Shown here: piece after piece, positions 24,193 to 32,080 of the stretch
Numbering within the stretch: the first letter of the stretch is position 1
How the letters are laid out: the number at the start of each line of letters is the position of its first letter
NCBI GenBank assembly: GCA_002328565.1
Contig: DCUU01000063.1
Coordinates: 1 to 41,723 of the forward strand
Source: Candidatus Moranbacteria bacterium UBA2206
GTDB taxonomy: Bacteria; Patescibacteriota; Minisyncoccia; Moranbacterales; UBA2206
Length of the DNA: 41,723 nucleotides
Direction of reading: 5' to 3'
The notes under the pieces: generated by a model
What the model saw: the letters and a program-made list of their open reading frames with translations, nothing else
What the model was told of the DNA's origin: nothing
Database searches by the model: none
Translations under genes and position numbers: made by a program

Positions 24193-24271
24193 AACATTTT
24201 AGCATACTAACATTTTAGCAAAATACATATCGATATTTGTTAAAATGCTAAGATGTTAAAATGTTAAAATG
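24193..24271. repeat. AT-rich hairpin element, word AACATTTTAGCA (copy 2)
   Basis: The words AACATTTTAGCAT (24193-24205) and TAACATTTTAGCA (24208-24220) face TTAAAATGCTAAGATGTTAA and further ATGTTAAAATG units (24240-24271). It reaches to within 5 bases of the pth ATG. It is the same word family as 2119-2192. Confidence 0.7.
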
Positions 24272-24275
24272 CTTT

Positions 24276-24839
24276 ATGAAGATTCTTATCGGTCTCGGCA
24301 ATCCAGAAAAAAAATATGAATTTACCCGCCACAACGCCGGGTTTATGTTGTTGGATAAATTACAAAGTAAATGGGAATTCCCTGCTTTCGAATTCAACAA
24401 AAAATTCAACGCTGAGATTTCTAAAAGCAAGCTCCCTCTCCTTAATAAGGAGAGGGCGGGGGGTGAGGTTGTTCTCGCCAAACCCCAAACCTTCATGAAT
24501 CTTTCCGGCACAGCCGTCAAAGCAATTTTAGATTTCTATAAACTTTCTCCTGATGACATCCTCGTCATCCACGACGACATTGACATTCCACTGGGGAAAT
24601 ATAAAATTGCCACTGATTCATCTTCCGCCGGCCACAACGGCGTCCAAAACATCATCGACCAACTCGGCACCCAAAAATTCCACCGCGTCAGAATTGGACT
24701 TGGCCAAGAAAAAGAAGGCGCTCTAGTTTGCCGTCTTGGTGTTCATGATTTTGTCCTCGAAAAATTTACCCCCCAAGAACTCGAAAAGATAAAAAAAATA
24801 TCCGAAGATATTTTGGACGAAATTAAGAAGCTTTTATAG
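24276..24839 (+). CDS. pth: peptidyl-tRNA hydrolase
   Basis: 187 aa from the ATG at 24276. It recycles peptidyl-tRNA released from stalled ribosomes. Conserved: GLGNPEKKYEFTRHNAGFM with N10 and catalytic H20, PQTFMNLSG, and HDDIDIPLGK with the catalytic Asp. An extra segment about residues 51-66 (SKLPLLNKERAGG) is encoded by a GC-rich palindrome and separates the core strands; it looks like an in-frame repeat insertion. It is the second gene of the plus-strand unit. Confidence 0.95.
   Translation: MKILIGLGNPEKKYEFTRHNAGFMLLDKLQSKWEFPAFEFNKKFNAEISKSKLPLLNKERAGGEVVLAKPQTFMNLSGTAVKAILDFYKLSPDDILVIHDDIDIPLGKYKIATDSSSAGHNGVQNIIDQLGTQKFHRVRIGLGQEKEGALVCRLGVHDFVLEKFTPQELEKIKKISEDILDEIKKLL
24433..24468. 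repeat. palindromic repeat in frame inside pth
   Basis: CCCTCTCCTT (24434-24443) and AAGGAGAGGG (24447-24456) form a perfect 10-bp stem with a 3-base loop, followed by CGGGGGGTGAGG. This shape is seen dispersed in many bacterial genomes. Here it encodes LPLLNKERAGG without breaking the frame. Confidence 0.7.
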
Positions 24840-24843
24840 ACAT

Positions 24844-24979
24844 TGTCATCCTGAGCGAAGTCCGTACTCGGACGAAGTCGAAGGATCTATTATATATTAT
24901 TACCTATTTTATAAAGTAGCAGATTCTTCGACTCCGCTACGCGGAGTTTATCCCGTTCTTAGCGGGGCTCAGAATGACA
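24844..24979. repeat. two-hairpin dispersed repeat, TGTCAT family (copy 2, long form)
   Basis: It starts TGTCATCCTGAGCGAAG and ends CTCAGAATGACA. Internal hairpins include TCCG-TACT-CGGA and CTCCGC-TACGC-GGAG. It lies just after the pth stop. About twice as long as the other copies. Confidence 0.7.
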
Positions 24980-25588
24980 GTCTTTTTTTGTTTTTGTATT
25001 ATTTCCTAAATTCAGCCTCGCGAAACGTGACATTCTTTGCAAGTTCAGGCGTCTCGCCTGAAATTTTTATTTCTGGCAAAACTAATTATCTACCGCTATA
25101 AACTCCTCGCCATTTTTCTTTTCCCAAAAGAAAAGTGGCAAAAAAGAAAAAGGCCATCCGGCTCATAGAAAGATAAATTTTCAACTTTTTCGCTAAAATT
25201 TATAACTCGGCCCGACCAAATGCGTCGAGCCTCAAACAGAATAAATTTTTTAACGCGAAAAAATTTCAATTTATTTCTTTCTATTTCGCAAGGATGGATT
25301 AAAAATGCAAATACAAGATTATTTTTTCTTAAATTCAGCCTTGCGGAGTACTCCATTATAAATTCAAGTGAGTTGGCGTTAAAAATTTACTCATCTTTTT
25401 CCGATGTACTCATCGGGACTAGTAAATTTAGCCAGCGAACGAAGAATTTATTGGCGCGTGAGCTCGGCTGAGAGTTCTTTTTGTTACTTTTTCTTGGCTC
25501 GAAAGAAAAAGTAAGAGCAAGCCATTATTAAAGGGAGGCACTGAAAATTCAAGTGACTCCCTCTATTTCTCTGCAAAATAGTACCGAC
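24980..25588. repeat. non-coding spacer with inverted terminal motifs
   Basis: About 600 bases without a convincing gene. The left part (25103-25165: TTTTCTTTTCCCAAAAGAAAAG then GTGGCAAAAAAG) and the right part (25475-25520: GTTACTTTTTCTTGGCTCGAAAG then AAAAAGTAAG) are imperfect inverted copies of one motif, bounding about 420 bases. Short open frames are broken and show no recognisable protein. It may be a decayed mobile element. Confidence 0.5.
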
Positions 25589-25915
25589 TTATCCTTCGTA
25601 ATCCTCAGGCACTTTTTTGCATGTTTCAATAAAAAGAAAATTAGGAACCCAAGGATACTTCGCCAGAACTGCCTTAATGTCAGAATTTATCTGCCACATT
25701 TCCCTACGCCCCTGGCACCGAGCGTCATTATAGTAGTCAGTCCCGTCATTACTGATTTCTATACCTTGGCAATCACAACTTGTATAAAAATGCGATTGCA
25801 AGATATTTATTTCATGAGCATCCTCATTGCTAATGAGGAGGGACGGGAATAATACAACTGCCATAAATACTATGATTGTCAATGTAGCTATTACGAAAAA
25901 TATTCTTCCTTTCAT
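25589..25915 (-). CDS. small membrane-anchored Cys-containing protein, unknown
   Basis: 108 aa. One N-terminal hydrophobic segment (IFFVIATLTIIVFMAVVLFP) is followed by an outer domain of about 80 residues with four Cys (TSCDCQGIE, ARCQG, ETCKK), possibly two disulfides. It has a very strong Shine-Dalgarno (AAAAGGAGG, 6 bases before ATG), a near-consensus promoter at 26136-26164 and a leader of about 210 bases that can pair with the Shine-Dalgarno. The family is not recognised. It appears to be a single-gene unit. Confidence 0.6.
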   Translation of the reverse strand: MKGRIFFVIATLTIIVFMAVVLFPSLLISNEDAHEINILQSHFYTSCDCQGIEISNDGTDYYNDARCQGRREMWQINSDIKAVLAKYPWVPNFLFIETCKKVPEDYEG

Positions 25916-26129
25916 TGTGTGCCTCCTTTTTTAAATTACAATTTATTTTGCCTTCCACAATTCCACGTACAAGCGTGTATCTTTCTGAAAATAATTCCAA
26001 AAAAATACTTTTTACCTACTAGCAAAAACTAAGGAGGGTGTTTTTACTTTGGAACTTGCACATGGAATCTTGGAAGCCAAAAGGCTTATTCTCGCCAAAA
26101 TCCCACTTTTTTATACTTTTTAGGTACGA
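25916..26129 (-). promoter_or_regulatory. long structured leader with anti-Shine-Dalgarno
   Basis: The leader RNA contains CCUCCUU (26037-26031), exactly complementary to the gene's own AAGGAGG (25928-25922), with adjacent U and A runs that could extend pairing. It also has AAGCC-UUUU-GGCUU and CACG-CUUGUA-CGUG hairpins. A switch that hides the ribosome binding site is possible. I do not recognise a known riboswitch. Confidence 0.45.
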
Positions 26130-26135
26130 TATATA

Positions 26136-26164
26136 AGTATAGCAGGTTTTGGGGTTTTTGTCAA
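26136..26164 (-). promoter_or_regulatory. promoter of the 108-aa membrane protein gene
   Basis: Minus strand: TTGACA (26164-26159), 17-base spacer, TATACT (26141-26136), with TG two bases before the -10. Near-consensus and the best promoter in the window. Confidence 0.8.
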
Positions 26165-26171
26165 TAAATTT

Positions 26172-26208
26172 AAAAAGACCCTTAGCGTCCAACTTGACGC
26201 TAAGGGTC
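26172..26208 (-). terminator. Rho-independent terminator after the 158-aa gene
   Basis: A perfect 13-bp stem GACCCTTAGCGTC / GACGCTAAGGGTC with a 6-base loop is followed on the minus strand by TTTTT (26176-26172). Confidence 0.9.
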
Positions 26209-26237
26209 AGAAAATATTGAAAGATTATATAGTATGA

Positions 26238-26714
26238 TTATTTTATTGCTATACTTTTTCTAAATTGTTCCATGATTTTATTTCCACCAGATTCGACTCC
26301 TAGAATAACATCGTATGTTCCTTTTTCTAAATTACATACTCTTCCTTTAACCCCATAATTTTTCATGTGCCAACTACAATTTTCTAGGTTTGTTAAAACA
26401 ATCTTAATCTCCCTATCATTTTTAGTATACTTATATTCATATTTACTGCATGCGCCACTTTCAAAATTTGCTTCAAAATTTATACAATTAGCAACTAATT
26501 TTACATTCATAAATTCTTCTTTGTTATCATATTTTTCGATAGAATAACTAAAATCTTCCATAGGCTCATCTATTAATATTGTTTGTGTATTTTGTATTTC
26601 AGATTTATTTTTCGATAATTCTAATTTTTCTATTGATAACTTCCAAATAAAAAAAACTGCAAACAAAAATATTAAAATTATTAAAACTACAGCAAGCATT
26701 TTTTTGTTTTTCAT
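26238..26714 (-). CDS. single-pass membrane protein, unknown
   Basis: 158 aa from the ATG at 26714. A transmembrane helix (MLAVVLIILIFLFAVFFIW) is followed by a soluble, mostly outer domain with four Cys (ANCINFE, GACSKYE, ENCSWH, RVCNLE) and a beta-rich C-terminal part (GTYDVILGVESGGNKIM). The latter resembles small Ig-like export domains, but no family is assigned. It has its own weak promoter (26743-26772) and a strong terminator, so it is a single-gene unit. Confidence 0.6.
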   Translation of the reverse strand: MKNKKMLAVVLIILIFLFAVFFIWKLSIEKLELSKNKSEIQNTQTILIDEPMEDFSYSIEKYDNKEEFMNVKLVANCINFEANFESGACSKYEYKYTKNDREIKIVLTNLENCSWHMKNYGVKGRVCNLEKGTYDVILGVESGGNKIMEQFRKSIAIK

Positions 26715-26742
26715 TTTTTTCAATTAATTTATTAATAATAGT

Positions 26743-26772
26743 AGTATATCATCTTTCAAAATTATTTAGCAA
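26743..26772 (-). promoter_or_regulatory. promoter candidate of the 158-aa membrane protein gene
   Basis: Minus strand: TTGCTA (26772-26767), 18-base spacer, TATACT (26748-26743). Confidence 0.45.
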
Positions 26773-26774
26773 GA

Positions 26775-27314
26775 TTAATAATCTAGTCTAAAATTCCACT
26801 CCCACTCTTTGCAATGAGTAGCATAATCAACACCCACTCTTTTTGATTTTAAGATTTTTCTTTTCTTAAGATTTCCTCTTTCCACCCAAAGAATTTCCTT
26901 TTGCGTGATATCTATTCCGTTTAGTTTTCCATTTATTCCAAAAAATTTTGTGAGTTTGGCTGGGCCATCCAGTTTTCTGACTATCTCCCCTTTTTCATTC
27001 AAAAGATCCACTCCACGAATCAAAACCGCTGCCGGAAAATCTTTTTCTTCCGTCACAATATTTAGCATCCAGTGCATGCCATAGACTAAATAGATATATG
27101 TGTGTCCCGCCGATCCAAACATCAACTCATTCCTCTTTGTTTTTCCTTTAGATGCATGCGAAGCCAAATCATCAAGTCCGCGATACGCTTCAGTCTCCAC
27201 AATCATTGCCCGAATTATTTTTTTGCCTTTTTTTCGAACTAAAAAACAACCCAGCAAATCCTGAGCGACTTTAAGAGTATTTTGATTGTAGAAAGTTTGA
27301 TTAAGAGTATTCAT
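26775..27314 (-). CDS. 3-methyladenine DNA glycosylase, AAG/MPG family
   Basis: 179 aa from the ATG at 27314. It removes alkylated or deaminated purines in base-excision repair. Catalytic Glu in IVETEAYRGLDDLASH, then NELMFGSAGHTYIYLVYGMHWMLNIVT and LIRGVDLL; LDGPAKLTK is the DNA-binding C-terminal motif. An in-frame extension upstream is only the translation of a TGTCAT repeat and is rejected. The family is of the vertebrate AAG type, common in bacteria. It lies after rarA, a DNA-repair neighbour. Confidence 0.94.
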   Translation of the reverse strand: MNTLNQTFYNQNTLKVAQDLLGCFLVRKKGKKIIRAMIVETEAYRGLDDLASHASKGKTKRNELMFGSAGHTYIYLVYGMHWMLNIVTEEKDFPAAVLIRGVDLLNEKGEIVRKLDGPAKLTKFFGINGKLNGIDITQKEILWVERGNLKKRKILKSKRVGVDYATHCKEWEWNFRLDY

Positions 27315-27337
27315 AGTAAAAAACTCTTTGTTAAATT

Positions 27338-27412
27338 TGTCATGCTGAACTTGTTTCAGCATCTCAATTAAACTAAATAATCCAGAGATCCCGAAACAAG
27401 TTCGGGATGACA
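27338..27412. repeat. two-hairpin dispersed repeat, TGTCAT family (copy 3)
   Basis: TGTCATGCTGAACTTG to CAAGTTCGGGATGACA. The two hairpins are GCTGAA-CTTGT-TTCAGC and ATCCCGAA-ACAAG-TTCGGGAT. It fills the gap between rarA and the AAG glycosylase gene. Confidence 0.85.
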
Positions 27413-27427
27413 TAAAATAAATAAATT

Positions 27428-28606
27428 TTAAAAATACTTCCTACCCTCCAACTCTTTTGGAAAATATGCCTGCGTTGAGCTATCCTCTTTGGGTGTGTAT
27501 TTATAATTTTTGGAATAACCTAAATCCTTCATTAGTTTTGTCGGAGCGTTTCGGATATGTAGCGGGACAGAAAGATTGCCAAATTTTTCCACGTCATCTT
27601 TAGCTTTAGTATAAGCCTCATAGGCGGTGATATCTTTTTTGCTTTTAGAAAGATAGATAACACATTGCGCCAAATGCACATTACATTCCGGCGCGCCCAA
27701 CTTATGGCAAGCGTCAAAAACTGCGTTGGCTAAAATCAAAGCAGTGTTATTGGCCAAACCCACATCTTCTGAGGCAAAACGCACCAAACGGCGCGCGATG
27801 TAGATCGGATCTTCTCCGCCCTCAAGCATTCTAGCCATCCAATATACAGCCGCGTTGGCGTCCCCTCCTCGCATTGATTTATGAAGCGCAGAAATAATAT
27901 TATAATGCTCTTCGCCATTTTTGTCATAAAGCAAATGCGTCTTTTGAAAAACTTCTTTGATTTTTTCTACTGAAATTTCTTTGTTTTTTTGACTACATAA
28001 AATATCCAAAACATTTAGCGCCGTGCGAGCGTCGCCATTAGCCATCCGCGCCAAAAAAGCAATCGACTCCTTATTTATTTTTGTTTTTATAATCTTAACT
28101 GCTCGAGAAATTATTTTTTCCAAACTTTCCTGCGATAGTTTTTCCAAAACAAAAACGCGAGTGCGAGAAAGCAAAGCGCTGTTGACTTCAAAGCTAGGAT
28201 TTTCAGTAGTAGCACCAATAAGAGTTATTATCCCCCTTTCTACATTCGGTAAAAGCGCATCCTGTTGGCTTTTGTTCCAGCGATGAATCTCGTCGATAAA
28301 CAAAATAGTTTTTTTGTTTTTGAGCTGATTGTTTTTTGCTTTAGCTACAACTTCCACTAAATCTTTTTTTCCACTGGAAGTGGCGCTTAGACTTATGAAT
28401 TCTGAATTAGTATTTTTAGCAATAATATGCGAAAGCGTAGTCTTGCCTGATCCTGGAGGCCCCCAAAGAATCATTGAAGGCACGTTGTCATTTCCAATTG
28501 CGTCTGAGAGAAAAGATTTATCGCCAATCAATTTTTCCTGCCCAAAAAAATCCTCGAGATTTTCCGGACGAATCTTGTCAGCCAGTGGAATATTATCCTC
28601 ATTCAT
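27428..28606 (-). CDS. rarA: replication-associated recombination protein A (RarA/MgsA)
   Basis: 392 aa. An AAA+ ATPase of the clamp-loader/RuvB group acting at stalled replication forks. Walker A GPPGSGKTT (49-57), Walker B LFIDEIHRW, sensor 1 GATTENPSF, Arg finger LLSRTRVF. The C-terminal MgsA helical domain (MRGGDANAAVYWMARMLEGGEDPIYIARRL) and the last SYFPKEL-like YFPKELEGR are typical. Full length. Confidence 0.97.
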   Translation of the reverse strand: MNEDNIPLADKIRPENLEDFFGQEKLIGDKSFLSDAIGNDNVPSMILWGPPGSGKTTLSHIIAKNTNSEFISLSATSSGKKDLVEVVAKAKNNQLKNKKTILFIDEIHRWNKSQQDALLPNVERGIITLIGATTENPSFEVNSALLSRTRVFVLEKLSQESLEKIISRAVKIIKTKINKESIAFLARMANGDARTALNVLDILCSQKNKEISVEKIKEVFQKTHLLYDKNGEEHYNIISALHKSMRGGDANAAVYWMARMLEGGEDPIYIARRLVRFASEDVGLANNTALILANAVFDACHKLGAPECNVHLAQCVIYLSKSKKDITAYEAYTKAKDDVEKFGNLSVPLHIRNAPTKLMKDLGYSKNYKYTPKEDSSTQAYFPKELEGRKYF

Positions 28607-28662
28607 AATTTTATTTTTTTACAGTGATATTGTATCATTTATTCATTTATAAATCAACCCGC

Positions 28663-28690
28663 AAAAAAAGTCCCAAAAAAGGACTCTTTT
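28663..28690 (-). terminator. Rho-independent terminator after mltG
   Basis: Minus strand: AGTCC, 7-base loop, GGACT, then TTTTTTT (28669-28663). It separates mltG from rarA. Confidence 0.75.
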
Positions 28691-28719
28691 AATTTTATCG
28701 ATAAATCTAAGTTTTGCAA

Positions 28720-29736
28720 TTATATGCCGTATTTATGTCGATTGGCCACATGTTCCTCAAAAGTCGCAGAATAAATAACTTTCTTTTTTCCATCAATTGT
28801 GACAGTGAGAAAAAAATTATATTTTGAAGTAGTTGGGTAGATAGCTGCGGCCATAGCATTCGTACCCGGGTTGGAAATCGGAGTCGGCGGAAGCCCAACA
28901 TTGCGATAGGTATTATAGGGCGAATCAAGTTCTAAATCTTTTCCACTGTGTTGGTCATCAGTATCTTGCAAAATATATGAAAGAGGCGCATCACTTTCCA
29001 GTCTTTGCCCACTCGCTATTCTTTTCCAAAAAATTCCACTGGCCGTTTTCATATCCTCCGCCGTTTGTACTTCTTTTTCGACGATACTTGCCATAATTAT
29101 AATTTCACTGATAGACTTATCTTGTTTTAGAATATCCTGTCTCATTTGCTCAGTCAATTTCTGATCAAAAGTGTCCAGCAGTCTTCCCACAATATCCTTG
29201 GCCGAAGTATCTTTTTTGAAAAAATAGGTGTCGGGGAAAAGATAGCCTTCTAATGTTTTGATGCCATCAGGAGTTAAATAATTATAACGTTTTTTCAGTT
29301 CTCCTGGATTATTCACAATCGCCAAAAATTCTTGACCTGGTAAATTATTGGCGGTTAATTTTTCCGACATTTGACGTGCGGTAAAACCTTCCGGAAAAGT
29401 AATTTTCAAAAATTTTTCTTCGCTGTTGGTGATAGTTTGAACAATTTCTGGGATTGTCATGTTGCCGGAAAGTTCGTAGGTGTCTGGCATTATTTTGCTC
29501 AAAAGTTTTTGGGATTTTATATAATAATAGAAATATATTTCTCCCGAAATAAAATCCGCTTCTTTCAGTTTTTTAGCCACTTCCTTGTTTCCATCACCTT
29601 TAGTAATTTCCAAAGTTTTCGTGCCAACAAATTTTCCATGCGAATAATAGACTTGATATCTAAAATAAAAAAGGCCACCGAGTATCAGTGCTATAAATAA
29701 GATTGTTATTAAATATTTTTTGTATTTTTTATTCAT
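28720..29736 (-). CDS. mltG: endolytic murein transglycosylase MltG (YceG-like)
   Basis: 338 aa. An inner-membrane enzyme that cuts nascent glycan strands and sets peptidoglycan chain length. An N-terminal transmembrane segment (9-25) precedes a LysM-like region (TLEITKGDGNKEVAKKL) and the YceG catalytic domain with E220 in IMASIVEKEV. C-terminal LDSPYNTYRNVGLPPTPISNPG and the FTATFEEH-like SATFEEHVANRHKY are conserved. A terminator follows at 28663-28690. Confidence 0.95.
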   Translation of the reverse strand: MNKKYKKYLITILFIALILGGLFYFRYQVYYSHGKFVGTKTLEITKGDGNKEVAKKLKEADFISGEIYFYYYIKSQKLLSKIMPDTYELSGNMTIPEIVQTITNSEEKFLKITFPEGFTARQMSEKLTANNLPGQEFLAIVNNPGELKKRYNYLTPDGIKTLEGYLFPDTYFFKKDTSAKDIVGRLLDTFDQKLTEQMRQDILKQDKSISEIIIMASIVEKEVQTAEDMKTASGIFWKRIASGQRLESDAPLSYILQDTDDQHSGKDLELDSPYNTYRNVGLPPTPISNPGTNAMAAAIYPTTSKYNFFLTVTIDGKKKVIYSATFEEHVANRHKYGI

Positions 29737-29775
29737 GTGTAATCATTATAATCACGTGATAATCAGTGGTTCTGA

Positions 29776-30399
29776 TTATATCAGTGGTACAAAATTATAT
29801 CCTGGGTATTCTTCTTTATAAAAATTATCTTCGTCTCTTTTTTCAAGATATACCAAACTATTTTTCACTGGGATGACCATTTTTCCTCCAACCTTAAGCT
29901 GATTTTTCAACTCTTCCGGAATAACATTGGCTGAAGCGCTAACTATTATTCTGTCATAGGGTGCATTATCGGGAAAACCTTTCTTGCCATCCAGCACATG
30001 AAACTCCGCAATGCCTTCATCAAGATTTTCCACATAGCCTTTATATTTTGCTACATTGTTTTTTCCCCACATTGCTAACTTCTCTATTCTCTCTAGCGCC
30101 GTAACACGGCCTTCCCGCCCGACGATATAGCAAAGAAGAGCAGTGATCCACCCAGATCCAGAGCCTACATCTAATATATTTTGTCCGCGCTCCGGCTCGA
30201 GCAATTCCAACATTATCGCCACTGTTTTTGGTTGCGTTATTGTTTGGCCATAACCAATTGGCAAAGCCACGTCAGCTAGAAATTCTGCTTCTAAATCTTC
30301 TGGCAAGAATTCTAATCGGCTTATTTCTGAAAACGCATCAATAATCAAATCGGTTTTGAGATATCCGTCTTTGATTAAATTATTGATTAAGCTATTCAT
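29776..30399 (-). CDS. pcm: protein-L-isoaspartate O-methyltransferase
   Basis: 207 aa. It methylates isoaspartyl residues using SAM to start repair of aged proteins. GYGQTITQPKTVAIMLELL is the substrate-loop signature of the family and ILDVGSGSGWITALL the SAM-binding motif; YDRIIVSASANVIPEEL and GGKMVIPV also fit. Slightly shorter than the common 208-220 aa. It starts 8 bases after the yjbQ stop, so the two are co-transcribed. Confidence 0.93.
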   Translation of the reverse strand: MNSLINNLIKDGYLKTDLIIDAFSEISRLEFLPEDLEAEFLADVALPIGYGQTITQPKTVAIMLELLEPERGQNILDVGSGSGWITALLCYIVGREGRVTALERIEKLAMWGKNNVAKYKGYVENLDEGIAEFHVLDGKKGFPDNAPYDRIIVSASANVIPEELKNQLKVGGKMVIPVKNSLVYLEKRDEDNFYKEEYPGYNFVPLI

Positions 30400-30407
30400 T
30401 TGAAATT

Positions 30408-30848
30408 TTATAAACCTATAACCTGCACGATATAATCTCTCTTTCTTGAGCCGTCCAGTTCTACAAAAAAAATACTTTGTTTTTCGGAAAGATCCATTTT
30501 ACCTTTTTCAATTGGCACGGTTTGACTTGCTCCTAAGAGAATTGCTTTGCAGTGGGAATGCCCGTTGGAACGTCCGTCAGAAGTAGTAGCGCGGTTAAGT
30601 TCAAAAAGATCATGAGAATAGCGATCAGATACTGGCACAATACGATATAGCGTCCGCATAAAATCCTGGATAAGCATTGATTCATTGTGATTAATCACAA
30701 TGCCAGAGGTGGTATGTTGAGAAAAAACCAAAGCTTGTCCCTCTCGAATACCAGATTTTTCAATAATGTCTTCCACTTGATGAGTTATGTCGATAAATTC
30801 AATTTGAGTTGTAGTTTGAAAATCAATTTTTTGTTTATAAACCTTCAT
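30408..30848 (-). CDS. YjbQ family protein (UPF0047, secondary thiamine-phosphate synthase-like)
   Basis: 146 aa. Conserved FSQHTTSGIVINHNE, DRYSHDLFELN, NGHSHCKAILLGAS and PIEKGKM identify the family, whose members are trimers with a likely metal-binding His site. Weak thiamine-phosphate synthase activity is reported for the E. coli protein; the natural role is unclear. It is upstream of pcm with an 8-base gap; a TTACGAAT hairpin element touches its start on the upstream side. Confidence 0.9.
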   Translation of the reverse strand: MKVYKQKIDFQTTTQIEFIDITHQVEDIIEKSGIREGQALVFSQHTTSGIVINHNESMLIQDFMRTLYRIVPVSDRYSHDLFELNRATTSDGRSNGHSHCKAILLGASQTVPIEKGKMDLSEKQSIFFVELDGSRKRDYIVQVIGL

Positions 30849-30849
30849 A

Positions 30850-30948
30850 AATTTACGAATTTACGAATTAAACGAAATTACTAATATACGAAAAAATTTA
30901 AAAGAGAATTATTCGTACTTTAGCTAGATTCGTATTTTCGTAAATAAT
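30850..30948. repeat. AT-rich hairpin element, word TTACGAAT (copy 2)
   Basis: The left arm AATTTACGAATTTACGAATT (30850-30869) faces a right arm of ATTCGTA and TTTCGTAAAT words (30911-30945). It fills the space from the yjbQ start codon to the malic enzyme stop. Same family as 4889-4958. Confidence 0.75.
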
Positions 30949-32075
30949 TATTTTCTAAAAACACTGGCTACTTTTTTAGCGACTTTTTTATCCAACGCTT
31001 CTGGTATTATTTTACCACTATTTGGTTTTTTTATCAAACTGGCAATCGCCTTGGCCACTTTTATTTTATGTTCGTCAGTAATAATTTTGACATTATTATC
31101 CAACGCTCCGCGAAAAATTCCCGGAAAAGCCAAGACATTATTGATTTGATTGGCATAATCGCTCCTTCCGGTTGCCACAATGCGCGCCCCACCTGCTTTA
31201 GCTCGCTCTGGCATAATTTCGGGGATTGGATTGGCCATGGCAAAAATAATTGAATTCTTATTCATCTTAGAAATATCTTCCTCGGTGAGAATGTTCGGTG
31301 CAGAAACTCCAATAAAAACATCCGCTCCAGTCAAAGCATCTCGCACATTACCTTTTAGATTATGAGGATTAGTAATATGGGCGATTTCCATTTTCGAACC
31401 ATTGAGTCCCCCAGTTCTTTCTTTGTAGATTATACCCATGCGGTCGAGCATAACAATATGTTTGGCGCCAGCTTTCAAAAGCAACTTAGCAATCGCCACG
31501 CCGGCCGCACCCGTGCCAGAAATAACAATTTTTATTTTCGCTAAATCTTTTTTAACAACTTTCAAAGCGTTGATTAGTCCCGCTAAAACAACAATGGCTG
31601 TGCCATGTTGGTCATCATGAAAAACCGGAATGTCTAATTCTTTTTTTAGTCGTTCTTCAATTTCAAAACATCTTGGCGCCGAAATATCTTCCAAATTTAT
31701 CCCGCCAAAAGTTGGGGCTAGATATTTTATGGTTTTGATTATTTCTTCGGTATCCTGCGTTGCCAAAACAATCGGGATTGCATCCACTCCGCCCAATTCT
31801 TTGAAAAGCAAAGCCTTCCCCTCCATTACTGGCAGTCCCGCTTCTGGCCCAATATTACCCAATCCCAAAACCGCCGAGCCGTCCGAAATCACCGCCACCG
31901 TATTTTTCCGCATGGTATAAATTTTGGAAAGTTTTTTGTCTTTGGCAATTGCCTTAGAAACTTCTGCTACTCCTGGAGTATACAAAATCGGCAAAGTTTT
32001 TTTCGTGAGTTTAACTTTGCTACAAATTTCGATTTTCCCACCAAGTTTTTGAGAAAGTTGGATTGATTTATGCAT
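30948..32075 (-). CDS. malate dehydrogenase (oxaloacetate-decarboxylating), malic enzyme
   Basis: 375 aa, the short bacterial form. It converts malate to pyruvate and CO2 with NAD(P) reduction. YTPGVAEVSKAIAKD (35-49) and FHDDQHGTAIVVLAGL contain the metal and malate site; the NAD-binding loop is ISGTGAAGVAIAKLLL. The C-terminal NNVLAFPGIFRGALDN is typical. It lies 5 bases after the NUDIX gene, so it is probably co-transcribed with trxB and NUDIX. It could supply pyruvate or NAD(P)H to a fermentative cell. Confidence 0.95.
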   Translation of the reverse strand: MHKSIQLSQKLGGKIEICSKVKLTKKTLPILYTPGVAEVSKAIAKDKKLSKIYTMRKNTVAVISDGSAVLGLGNIGPEAGLPVMEGKALLFKELGGVDAIPIVLATQDTEEIIKTIKYLAPTFGGINLEDISAPRCFEIEERLKKELDIPVFHDDQHGTAIVVLAGLINALKVVKKDLAKIKIVISGTGAAGVAIAKLLLKAGAKHIVMLDRMGIIYKERTGGLNGSKMEIAHITNPHNLKGNVRDALTGADVFIGVSAPNILTEEDISKMNKNSIIFAMANPIPEIMPERAKAGGARIVATGRSDYANQINNVLAFPGIFRGALDNNVKIITDEHKIKVAKAIASLIKKPNSGKIIPEALDKKVAKKVASVFRK

Positions 32076-32080
32076 AATAA

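Noticed and set aside
26049..26120. Short plus-strand frame (LELAHGILEAKRLILAKIPLFYTF, TTG start) after an AAGGAGGG motif
   Set aside because: Only 24 codons with a TTG start, and it lies antisense to the better-supported leader of the 108-aa gene. The AAGGAGGG is explained as the complement of the leader anti-Shine-Dalgarno.
27315..27413. Extended N-terminus for the AAG glycosylase
   Set aside because: It is the translation of the TGTCAT repeat; the ATG at 27314 fits the family.
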